From positions 1 through 15,214 of the forward strand of contig LSSK01001161.1 of the NCBI GenBank assembly GCA_001969505.1: 15,214 bases of DNA, read 5' to 3'. Position numbers and translations under genes: made by a program. The number at the start of each line of letters is the position of its first letter. Positions within the stretch are counted from its first letter, which is position 1. This document shows, piece by piece, positions 7,320 through 15,214 of this stretch. The notes below the pieces were generated by a model that was given only the letters and a program-made list of their open reading frames with translations, was not told where the DNA came from and did no database searches. Source of the DNA: Zancudomyces culisetae. Its lineage: Eukaryota; Kickxellomycota; Harpellomycetes; Harpellales; Legeriomycetaceae.

Positions 7320-8631
7320 TAAGGTTCTATTATGATATATTGTATAGTTTTTCCATAACACTCTATAAGATTTCTCTGTAGATCAATGTTATTTTTACTA
7401 AAGCTTTTCTATTCACGGTTTCAAGTAGCAAATAAATACTAATTTTCTCGGTTGGTTTGAAAATGAATTCTTATAAATATCAGGTTGGGTACCCAATACA
7501 ATCCTTCATTTTTTACCTTTTTTTTTGGTAAATTATATAAGCGTTACTTTTAAGATGTGCAATAAGATTAAAATTGTTTTCTTGGTAATAAGAGAATATG
7601 AGCAGTTTCTCAGTATACCAGCTTTAAGAGACGTCTAATAAAGCAAAGGATAAATATTTGTGTTATAATGTCAAGTGTGTACCGATCTTTTTCTCCCATA
7701 TTCACGGCTTTGTACATCTTTCTCGGAGAATGTTCTGTTAGAAACTCATCGGATATTTAGTGGGGATTTATGTAGTGTTGTTCCTAGAGTTATAAATACC
7801 ACTACTGTGCAATAAAAACCTATAATTCTCTTTGTGAAGTTAAATTTTATATTTACTAATCGACGAACCACAAATATCCAAAAAAAAAAATCTACATCTT
7901 TACTCTAAAAAGTTACAGGTGCCAATTAATGTATCAGTTGGAATATTTCTTTTATATTTGCATTTGCATTTGTATTTGTGTCTACTTTTACTTTTATCTA
8001 TGTCATTGCTTTTATATATATTTTTATGATTTTGCTATGACATTATATTAAATTATCTACAAGCAATCCAAACGTGCACAATTGGTTCCCAATGATTATC
8101 AAATATTATCACCAATTGACAACTTAAAGAGATAAAATCTTTATATTTTTATACATGTATGAACTAGCCAATAAATAATTGCAAAGCAACTACAGCTTTC
8201 AAAAAATTTGTAATTTGAAAACCAAATATAAACGTAAATAACACAGACAAAAGGCAACTTTCAATTCGAATGTATTTTTGAATATCCAATACGTCATTAA
8301 AAGGGTTGGCAATCGTCTTGAGCATTGTAGTTTTGTGCTTTATTATTTTTCAAGTGATTTCAACTGGTAAAGATTTGACGCGGAAATGCAAGGGGGTTTA
8401 GAAGTGCAAAGAAGATGAAAGAAGGTAGAATAAGCTGTACGAAAATATCCGAAGTAGTGTTTTGAATTATTTTTTTTTGCCTATTCACCAAAAACGATTT
8501 ACCTATTAATTCGCTATAGCCATTTAAAAAGCTATTTAATGATAAAGGGCAGATGGTTGTTTATAAAAAAAAAACCCAAAAATAATATAATACATTCTGT
8601 CTATTGGAAGGTACTATTTAAGTAAACAAAT

Positions 8632-8972
8632 CTCAACAATATTATATTAAAAAAAAATAGATGGTGAAAGGCCTCAACAAATAGATTTTGGATTTTTTTT
8701 TGGATTTTTTTTTGTGAATAGGAAGAGCATCTATGGTTAGAGAAACATCATCTTCACCAATTAATTTATCTATCCTCCAATACAAATAATTAAAGCGTTT
8801 GTAGAGTGGAGGAGAGATTAATTTAGAGAGTTGTGGTAAAAATAAAATGTGAAAAACATGCCAAGAGTGTAAGCAAAAAAAAGTTTTTTCATCAGCGCAA
8901 TGCTGAGTATATATAGAGGCAACGTTTTCCGTCAAAGTCATTGTACCAACAAGACTCAATAATATTATATTA
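8632..8972. repeat. Imperfect 18-bp direct repeats at 8632-8649 and 8955-8972
   Basis: CTCAACAATATTATATTA and CTCAATAATATTATATTA differ at one base and flank a 305-bp segment containing the weak ORF. This resembles a target-site duplication, but most of the repeat is AT-simple and I see no terminal inverted repeats or tail that would mark an element. Confidence 0.35.
8642..8941 (-). CDS. Weak hypothetical ORF (99 residues)
   Basis: An ATG at 8941 opens 99 codons to the TAA at 8642-8644. The amino-acid mix of the first 75 residues is not simple-sequence (for example LPQLSKLISPPLYKRF and LIGEDDVSLTIDALP), but the end is a Lys/Ser repeat that just translates T/A tracts (8690-8715). I recognise no family. 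It lies in the upstream region of the transporter gene on the opposite strand. An ORF of this length can occur by chance in a 3-kb AT-rich region, so I give it little weight. Confidence 0.18.
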   Translation of the reverse strand: MTLTENVASIYTQHCADEKTFFCLHSWHVFHILFLPQLSKLISPPLYKRFNYLYWRIDKLIGEDDVSLTIDALPIHKKKSKKKSKIYLLRPFTIYFFLI

Positions 8973-9351
8973 TATTATTAAAGTATCTAGAGCAACAGTT
9001 GATTTATCGTAGTATAGGTCCGAAACGAAGAAAGCTTTTCAAAACCCCTATTGTTTGTGTCTAGTGAATAAAAACTCTAGTCAAACAAAATACCTTGACT
9101 CTGGTATAAATATAAATATATATATCTTTGTCTGGTTTTAAAAGGAGATATTTTAGATTATTTTGTAAATTTAGCCAGATTAAGCGCTACCAAGATAGAT
9201 TCTGCTTACAAAAACTTAGAGAAGCTGAACTTGAAAGGTTAACAATAATTCTGGAAATATTACCATCACCACCCCCCCCCTTCCTCTACAAATAAGGAAC
9301 ATTAGGAAAATAACAATAAAACTCAACGCTGATTCGCTAATTTAAAGAATA
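8973..9351 (+). promoter_or_regulatory. Proximal upstream region of the ABC transporter gene
   Basis: A TATA-rich stretch at 9105-9126 lies about 230 bases before the ATG and is the most obvious TATA candidate. A run of nine C (9272-9280) and an A-rich leader follow. TCCGAA occurs at about 9018 and also near 8448, a weak half-site of the CGG type bound by Zn2Cys6 regulators. I found no canonical TCCGCGGA pleiotropic drug response element. Assignments are by position and composition. Confidence 0.35.
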
Positions 9352-12300
9352 ATGAGTATTAACGAAAAGGGAGTACCCAGCAGGGCCGAAACAGTGCAGG
9401 GTAGTACAGCTGATAGCAAGGATATGGATGATCAAATCCAGCACATTTTGAACAGTGAAGGAAAGGAGCTCGGTGGCATGTTGGTCGGTGCTCACGAGAA
9501 AAAAGAATCCAAGGAGGAGGAAGAAGAGGAAAAGCCTAAAGGATTCAAGGGCTTTTTTAAAAAGCCCAAGAAGGTTAAAGAGCAAAAACCACAAATAGGT
9601 TATTTCCAGCTATTTAGGTTTGCAACAACACTAGACAAGATGATGATCTTGTTTGGTGTTGTTGGTTCAGCAGGAACAGGTGTATCTATGCCATTGATGA
9701 CAGTGTTTTTCTCGGATATAATGGGTTCATTTATCTCATATAACAGTTTAGTTATTGAGGGAAGTAAAGCCGAAGCAGACGACCTGCTGAACAGTGAGGT
9801 AAAAAAGACAGTTAAAATCTTTGGTATCTTGGCAGCAGCATTGTATGTAGTTTCATATGCCACATATCTATGTTGGAACGCTACTGCAGCCAAACAAGCA
9901 AAGAGAATGAGAGAGGCATACTACAGAGCCATTATGAGTCAGGAGATAGAATGGTTTGACTCTGTAAATACCGGAGATCTAACAACAAGAATGTCATCTG
10001 ATATTTCATTGATCCAAGAAGGAATCAACGAAAAGTCAGGATTTATTATTCAATACTTGACAACCTTCTTTGGTGGATTTGTATTGGCGTTTATTAGAGG
10101 TTGGAAGATGGCCTTGGTTGTATTGGCAGTGATGCCATTGTTGATTGTTTCTGCAGGATTAATGGGAGCAAATATTGGTAAACTAACAAATATGGTTCAG
10201 GAAGCGTATGCAGAAGCAGGAGCCGTGGCAACTGAAGTATTGTCAAGCATGCGTACTGTTATGTCATTCAACGCACAGGAAAGAGAGATTGAAAGATACT
10301 CTGACAAGCTGAGCAAAGGACACAAAGTGGGCATGAAAAAGACCATGATCTTTGCGCTGGGAGTTGGTGTAATCTTTTTCTTCATATATGCACTTTACTC
10401 GCTTGGATTTTGGTATGGAGCCAAATTGATTAGAGATGGAGAAGCCTCACCATCAAAGGTTCTAAACGTATTCTTTGCGCTGATGATTGGAGGATTCAGT
10501 TTGAGTGGTGCCGCTCCAAGTATCTCAGCAATTGCGTCAGCCAGAGGTGCTGCTCCCGACGTCTTCAAGGTTATTGATAAGAAATCTAAGATTGATGCTA
10601 CAGATCTTGTAAATGGTGACTCTGCTGACGGTATCAAAGGTGAAATTGAATTTAGGAACTCCACATTCAAGTATCCTACTCGACCTAAAATAAAGGTACT
10701 CGATAACGTCAGTCTAAAGGTAAAACCAGGACAGAAGGTGGCATTTGTAGGAGAATCAGGATGTGGAAAATCAACAACCATTGCGTTGATTCAAAGATTG
10801 TATGACTGTTTGGAAGGGAGTGTGTTGATTGATGGAAAAGATATCAGAGAATACAATGTACGAAGTCTGCGCCAAAACATGGGATTGGTGAGTCAAGAGC
10901 CAGTACTATTTGGAGTAAGTATAGCACAAAACATCAAGTGGGGAGCAAAGGACTATGAAAACAACCCACCAACACAAGCAGATGTTGAAGAAGCATGTAA
11001 AGGAGCAAATATACACGACTTCATTATGACACTTCCACAAAAGTATGAAACATTGGTCGGAGAACGAGGTGCACTGTTATCAGGAGGTCAAAAACAGAGG
11101 ATAGCAATTGCAAGAGCATTGATAAGAAACCCTAAGATATTGTTGTTGGATGAAGCCACATCAGCACTGGATACAGAATCCGAGAGATTGGTTCAGGATG
11201 CTCTGGATAAATCTACAGTAAACCGAACAACAATTACAATTGCACATAGATTATCAACAATCAAGGATTCAGATATGATATACGTGTTTGGTAAAGGAAA
11301 AATCATAGAGGGAGGAACTCATGCTGAATTGGTAGAAATGGATGGAGCATACGCATCATTGGTAAAGGCACAGGCTCTGAAGAAGGTAAATGGTGATCAA
11401 GCTGAGAAAAAAGTAGACACAAAGAAAGAAAAGGAATTGACAAGAAAGATGACAGACGCAAAGGGTAAAGTTGGAGAAGTAAGTGCTTCATCAGTAGACA
11501 GTGAGGATAATGACGAGGATAAGAAGATTGGAACTTATGGGGACTTCATTTGGGTGCTTAAAAAGTATTCACAACAAACAAAAATCTTTATTCCAGCTGC
11601 AATTGTCTCTTTCCTTGATGGAGGCCTATTCCCATCATTCTCTATTGTATTTGCAAAGATGTTGACAGCGTTTGGTAACACAGATATGGCAGAACAAAAG
11701 AGAGAAACCAATATGTATTCCCTCTTGTTCCTTGCATTTGCTGTTGTAAACTATATCACAATTGGTACCAGAATGTATTTGTTTGGAAGAGGCGCAGTGA
11801 AAATGAGTGTCAGACTTAAGCACGACATGTTTACACAATTCATTAAACAAGACAGCGAATACTTTGACCAAAAGGTCAACGGATCAGGCGCACTTACCTC
11901 TAGACTTGCTTCAGAACCAGATGATGTATACAAACTCAGTTCAGACGGTCTTACTGTCCTTTTCAACGCCGCTGGATCGCTTACTGCTGGTATAATTATT
12001 GCGTTTGTCAGATCATGGATGTTGACCCTTGTTATTCTTGCTGTAGTTCCAATCATAGCATTTGCCCAGTCACAACAACACAAGACTATGATGGGTGGTG
12101 TCAAACAATCCAAATCCGCTGAGGAAATGATTGCCCAGGAAGCTTCTGAATCCATCACCAACATCAGAGTTGTAACTTCTCTATCTCGTGAAAACACCTT
12201 TATCCTTAACTATACCCGAAACACCATTATCCCACACAAGACCACAATAAGAGGTTTCTATATCAACGGCCTATTTTACGCCTTCTCCACTGCTTCCTTG

Positions 12301-13302
12301 TATCTTGTGTACGGTTTGGCCTTCTTTGCCGGTGCAAAGTTTGTGATGGCTGAGCATATCACTACCGAACAAATGTTTAACGCTATTTATGCTGTAGTTT
12401 TCGCTGCTGTTGCTCTTGGTCAGACCTCTGGTGCCTTGGGAATGCTTCCAAAGGCCTTGAATAGTTCTCATAAACTTCGAAAGCTATTTGGAACCGAGCC
12501 TAAAATCTCCATCTTTGATGAGCTGCGTGAAAAGTCCAAATCAATACTTCCATCAGAACTTAAAGGTGATGTCAAGGCCGAAAACGTCACTTTCTCCTAC
12601 CCCACTCGCCTTGACGTCCGCGCTCTCAAACGTGTTAATGTCAATGCTGATGCTGGTCAAACCATCGCCCTGGTTGGCTCTTCAGGCTCTGGAAAATCGA
12701 CCATCATCAATCTGATTCTTCGTTTGTATGATGTCTTGGAGGGTTCTATCAGTGTTGATTCGGTGGATGTACGGGATTGGCCTTTGGATAAACTACGTGA
12801 CCATCCCTCACTGGTATCACAAGAACCCGTTTTGTTTGATTGTTCAGCGTCTGAAAACATCAAATATGGTAAACCCGATGCAACAGAGTTTGAGGTTCAA
12901 CAAGCTGCCAAGGCTGCAAATATACATAATCTGTTGATGGATTTACCAGATGGTTATAATACTAGAGTTGGAGGTAAAGGATCAATGTTGAGTGGAGGAC
13001 AGAAGCAGAGAATTGCCATTGCAAGAGCATTGATTAGAAATCCTAAAATACTGCTGTTGGATGAAGCTACATCAGCACTGGATACAGAATCAGAGAAGGT
13101 GGTTCAATATGCACTGGATAACGCTAGTGTTGGTAGAACAACCATTTCGGTGGCACACAGACTATCAACAGTTCAGAACGCGGATTGGATATACGTATTT
13201 AAGAGTGGCGAGGTGATTGAACAAGGAAACCACGAATCGCTAATAGGACTGGGAGGAACATATGCCAGCTTGGTCAAACAACAATCCCTTGCTATTAACT
13301 AG
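9352..13302 (+). CDS. Full-size ABCB (P-glycoprotein/MDR1-type) ABC transporter
   Basis: Intronless, 1316 residues, layout TMD1-NBD1-TMD2-NBD2. An N-terminal cytosolic tail of about 80 residues has an acidic run and a Lys-rich patch. TMD1 spans about 97-392 and TMD2 about 745-1028, six helices each. NBD1: A-loop Y441, Walker A GESGCGKST (467-475, K473), Q515, signature LSGGQ (576-580), Walker B ILLLDE with E601, H632. NBD2: Y1083, Walker A GSSGSGKST (1109-1117, K1115), Q1157, LSGGQ (1213-1217), E1238, H1269. Both ATP sites look catalytically complete, so this should be an active exporter of hydrophobic compounds at the plasma or vacuolar membrane. A charged linker (about 682-730, SVDSEDNDED) joins the halves, a likely phosphorylation region. 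S. pombe Pmd1 has the same layout and a similar length. An a-factor exporter (Ste6) is the main alternative. Codon use shifts strongly between about residues 844 and 1150. Confidence 0.96.
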   Translation: MSINEKGVPSRAETVQGSTADSKDMDDQIQHILNSEGKELGGMLVGAHEKKESKEEEEEEKPKGFKGFFKKPKKVKEQKPQIGYFQLFRFATTLDKMMILFGVVGSAGTGVSMPLMTVFFSDIMGSFISYNSLVIEGSKAEADDLLNSEVKKTVKIFGILAAALYVVSYATYLCWNATAAKQAKRMREAYYRAIMSQEIEWFDSVNTGDLTTRMSSDISLIQEGINEKSGFIIQYLTTFFGGFVLAFIRGWKMALVVLAVMPLLIVSAGLMGANIGKLTNMVQEAYAEAGAVATEVLSSMRTVMSFNAQEREIERYSDKLSKGHKVGMKKTMIFALGVGVIFFFIYALYSLGFWYGAKLIRDGEASPSKVLNVFFALMIGGFSLSGAAPSISAIASARGAAPDVFKVIDKKSKIDATDLVNGDSADGIKGEIEFRNSTFKYPTRPKIKVLDNVSLKVKPGQKVAFVGESGCGKSTTIALIQRLYDCLEGSVLIDGKDIREYNVRSLRQNMGLVSQEPVLFGVSIAQNIKWGAKDYENNPPTQADVEEACKGANIHDFIMTLPQKYETLVGERGALLSGGQKQRIAIARALIRNPKILLLDEATSALDTESERLVQDALDKSTVNRTTITIAHRLSTIKDSDMIYVFGKGKIIEGGTHAELVEMDGAYASLVKAQALKKVNGDQAEKKVDTKKEKELTRKMTDAKGKVGEVSASSVDSEDNDEDKKIGTYGDFIWVLKKYSQQTKIFIPAAIVSFLDGGLFPSFSIVFAKMLTAFGNTDMAEQKRETNMYSLLFLAFAVVNYITIGTRMYLFGRGAVKMSVRLKHDMFTQFIKQDSEYFDQKVNGSGALTSRLASEPDDVYKLSSDGLTVLFNAAGSLTAGIIIAFVRSWMLTLVILAVVPIIAFAQSQQHKTMMGGVKQSKSAEEMIAQEASESITNIRVVTSLSRENTFILNYTRNTIIPHKTTIRGFYINGLFYAFSTASLYLVYGLAFFAGAKFVMAEHITTEQMFNAIYAVVFAAVALGQTSGALGMLPKALNSSHKLRKLFGTEPKISIFDELREKSKSILPSELKGDVKAENVTFSYPTRLDVRALKRVNVNADAGQTIALVGSSGSGKSTIINLILRLYDVLEGSISVDSVDVRDWPLDKLRDHPSLVSQEPVLFDCSASENIKYGKPDATEFEVQQAAKAANIHNLLMDLPDGYNTRVGGKGSMLSGGQKQRIAIARALIRNPKILLLDEATSALDTESEKVVQYALDNASVGRTTISVAHRLSTVQNADWIYVFKSGEVIEQGNHESLIGLGGTYASLVKQQSLAIN

Positions 13303-13417
13303 TTTGTTTTTTTATCTTGTCGATTTCAATTTCGTCTTTATTAATTTATTAATTTTTATTACTTGTTCTAAATATGACTATATTATCCTTAAAAGTTGAT
13401 GCTTCTAGTAAATACTT

Positions 13418-13437
13418 TTGACTGTATTTACAGTCAA
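13418..13437 (+). terminator. Perfect 9-bp inverted repeat in the transporter 3' region
   Basis: TTGACTGTA (13418-13426), spacer TT, TACAGTCAA (13429-13437). It starts 116 bases after the stop codon. In the mRNA it would be a tight hairpin with an AUUU-type loop. It may serve in 3' end formation or stability, or be a DNA-binding dyad. A role as terminator is only a guess. Confidence 0.4.
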
Positions 13438-13491
13438 GAATGGCTTTCTTTTTTGTTGTCTTTGTTTTTGTTATTGTTATATTTAAACTTC

Positions 13492-13677
13492 TTTCGGCTC
13501 TTGGGAAGAGAGAAACCGAAACACCGTCCTTGGTTGAGCTGGTAACGGCACAATTTTTTGACGGAATATGTCGAACGAGGATCCAAATCTTAGACTGACT
13601 TAGATCAGAAACAAACTCCTTGAACCAACGCCCGGTGGGTATGGAGTCCCTAGAGGGACGGAGGGGAATTGGTTAGG
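13492..13677 (+). ncRNA. Candidate structured RNA with an Sm-site-like motif, identity unknown
   Basis: This block is richer in G/C (35 of 60 bases in 13621-13680) than the AT-rich DNA around it and has no ORF. Self-complementary parts in order: TTTCGG/CCGAAA (13492-13497 with 13516-13521) enclosing CTCTT-GGG-AAGAG; CCGTC/GACGG (13524-13528 with 13560-13564); and CCT..AACCAA/TTGGTT..AGG (13618-13628 with 13669-13677) enclosing GTCCC-TAGA-GGGAC (13646-13659). AATTTTTTGA (13552-13561) fits the Sm-protein site RAU4-6GR on the plus strand. I did not find U1 (ACTTACCT), U2 (GTAGTA) or U5 (GCCTTTTAC) signatures, nor RNase P or SRP motifs. The same U run would stop Pol III, which favours Pol II transcription if it is a gene. 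It could also be a structured 3' UTR or a decayed element. Confidence 0.35.
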
Positions 13678-13984
13678 TAGATATTTTACAGGATTATAAT
13701 TTGTAGTTTTATGGGATACTTACTTAATATATTCATCTAATAATAAAAAATGGAATCCTCAAACTTCGGATAAAAATTGAAATTCCTTTTTAAGATCCAT
13801 TTCTTGGTGTCATGTACTATCTCCTTAAATAAATGGTAATTTCATCAGAGAAATCAAAGCCCCTTCCTGAGAATCACTAGATGAAAAACATTTTGTGTAA
13901 AGTATGTTCAGGTTTTATTCTGTTACTTCCTATAACATCCTACTTTACTGTTTCATGCCACATTGTCATACTGATATTCTGTGG

Positions 13985-14021
13985 AAAAAAAAACAAAAAA
14001 AACAAAAAAAACAAAAAAAAC
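13985..14021. repeat. Tandem A8-9C repeat, four units
   Basis: Runs of nine, eight, eight and eight A, each followed by a single C, occupy 13985-14021. Regular A-tracts with a 9-bp period are near the helical repeat and could bend DNA or exclude nucleosomes. Confidence 0.92.
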
Positions 14022-14047
14022 AGTCCTGCCACTTGTTCAAACCAGCA

Positions 14048-14064
14048 TAGTTAACTGTTAACTA
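14048..14064. promoter_or_regulatory. 17-bp perfect dyad (operator-like)
   Basis: TAGTTAAC, a central T, then GTTAACTA. Each arm contains a GTTAAC (HpaI) hexamer. A perfect 8-bp dyad with a one-base centre is typical of a homodimer binding site. No adjacent gene is visible to assign it to. Confidence 0.4.
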
Positions 14065-14320
14065 TTCTTTTGTACCCCATTTGTAAAGCCACAATAGAAT
14101 TTCACTTTTTTTTTAAATTGCGACCATTGTGCAGTTGATTTCCTTTAATTTATATATGGCAAAGACCCCAGTATTATTGCAATTTTTTTATATTTTACAT
14201 TAATTTTTTCGGCGCAAGGCTGAGTCATTTATAAAAACTTTGATAACATTGATGAGTTATATCGTAGTTGGTGTTTATCGTGTTTCAGATGGCCTTTCAG
14301 CTCTTTTAGTTCTTTCAAAT

Positions 14321-14336
14321 CTCCCTCCCTCCCTCC
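14321..14336 (-). repeat. (CTCC)4 tract, G-rich on the minus strand
   Basis: Four CTCC units. The minus strand reads GGAGGGAGGGAGGGAG, which has three GGG runs and one GG and might form a quadruplex. Confidence 0.8.
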
Positions 14337-15214
14337 AACAAAAATTAACAGTGAATTGTGTTTTTTTATTTTTCTTTTATTTGGTCTTAATTTAGTTGCT
14401 GTCAACCATTAGATTTTCGAATAAAAATTCAAGTTCTCATTTTCCAATTTATATAATACTGATGGGAATCAAATGGAGTATTAGCTAAAAGAGATTGAAC
14501 CTATATTACTGATTGTTATCTCATTGCTGTTTTGATTGGTACTCGATTTCTAGGTCATCGCACTTTAAAACTTTCCCAATCAACACGACAGTTCACATAA
14601 GATCTCTTATTTCTTATTTCATTAAATACAGTCCAAGTACTTCATCTAAAGTATGCCTCCACTTTCAGCTAATAACTAAAAAACATCTTAAATTCACATT
14701 TATATATGTTTACCTTGAAGGTGATGTGCCAGCCTAACGCACGAGTATAAACACCAAACAATGGCAAATTACAACTTTTCTATATATTCAGTAAAGCCAA
14801 AGACTAGTTAAAAATCATCGATGGTTTTATCGAAATATTAACAGAGCTTTCGTATTTAATCTTTGATTTTATCATATATTTAGTGTTGTAAAACCATTTA
14901 TTTTATCCGAAAGTAGCTATATGGAATAATGGTTTACAAAAAACACATGGATCCGGTAGTACCAAACAATTTAATGTTTATTCAGACATTAATGAAACAA
15001 AGGGGCTATACCTACAGCATAGAATGGTCAGAGTATCTTATCTTACAGTACCAAATCTGTTATCTATCATTCTAATCGTTTCGGAGTTTGGAAGTGTAGA
15101 ATGTTGGATTAAGTTTCAGCTTGCATATGAAATAACGGCATCACTTTTTTTCTTATAACCTGATGGTTTTTCAGTCAATTTGATATCAAATGAAAGTGTC
15201 ACCTATTGCTCCAA

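Larger units (their letters stand above)
6595..8631. other. Long AT-rich intergenic DNA, no gene seen
   Basis: About 2 kb without a convincing ORF, tRNA or rRNA. Features seen are two crossing inverted repeats at 7018-7092, a 24-base purine tract at 7296-7319, many short A and T runs, and a TTTGCA-like short repeat around 7955-7980. It may hold distal control elements for the transporter or untranslated RNA; the sequence alone does not decide this. Confidence 0.5.
13678..15214. other. AT-rich intergenic DNA with simple repeats, no gene seen
   Basis: About 1.5 kb. A 74-codon frame at 14513-14737 has no recognisable features and is probably chance. Seen here are an A8C tandem repeat, a 17-bp dyad and a CTCC tract. 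The end of the window shows no clear start of another gene. Confidence 0.5.

Noticed and set aside
11082-13116. Recent gene conversion between the two ATP-binding domains
   Set aside because: Many synonymous differences in the identical block rule out a recent event; an old event or constraint remains possible.
13492-13677. U3 snoRNA, because GAGAAACCGAAA resembles a stretch of yeast U3
   Set aside because: The conserved U3 5' end (GGATCATTTCTATAG), box C and the 3' end were not found, and the order of the resembling parts is wrong.
13985-14021. CRISPR-like or direct-repeat array
   Set aside because: It is a simple A8C satellite without spacers, in eukaryotic-type DNA.
14513-14737. 74-codon plus-strand ORF near the right end
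   Set aside because: Its composition fits random AT-rich sequence, and there is no motif, neighbour support or clear start context.
1-15214. tRNA or rRNA genes
   Set aside because: No GGTTCGA-type B box with a fitting A box and cloverleaf, and no conserved rRNA segments were seen on either strand by eye; a tRNAscan run would be decisive.

Overview
The window looks like nuclear DNA of an AT-rich fungus. Three things support this. Protein genes are interrupted by short GT-AG introns (135-142 nt where both ends are clear). The genes have fungal relatives (REX2, NMD3, a MetX-fold O-acetyltransferase of the CysA/Cys2 kind, and a full-size ABCB pump). Intergenic DNA is rich in A/T tracts. CTG falls at the invariant Leu of both SALD motifs of the ABC protein, so CUG reads as Leu and the CUG-Ser/Ala yeasts are excluded. 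I cannot name the species.

Layout, left to right. At the left edge, on the minus strand, is the 5' part of a TXNDC17-like thioredoxin-fold gene. It is visible only when an intron is removed, and it continues past base 1. Diverging from it is REX2 (oligoribonuclease, 969-1586, +). Next comes NMD3 (60S nuclear export adaptor, three exons, 2206-4034, +). It meets tail to tail a MetX-family acyltransferase gene (4031-5677, -), and the two stop codons share bases. This enzyme has a mitochondrial-type presequence and resembles fungal L-serine O-acetyltransferases more than Met2. Upstream of it on the same strand is a probable small two-exon gene for a basic single-pass membrane protein (5860-6314, -) that I do not recognise.

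From 6315 to 9351 lies about 3 kb of AT-rich DNA. It holds a 14-bp minisatellite, microsatellites, a purine tract, inverted repeats and one weak ORF. It leads into a complete ABCB/P-glycoprotein-type transporter (9352-13302, +) with all nucleotide-binding motifs in both halves. A central part of that gene uses different codons from its flanks.

Downstream (13303-15214) I see no convincing protein gene. A tight hairpin follows the transporter stop. Then comes a GC-richer block (about 13492-13677) with several self-complementary stems and an Sm-site-like motif, which is the best candidate here for an undescribed structured RNA. The rest is simple repeats and a 17-bp perfect dyad.

The genes do not form one pathway. 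They are a housekeeping set (RNA turnover, ribosome export, sulfur amino-acid synthesis, redox) next to an efflux-type pump.
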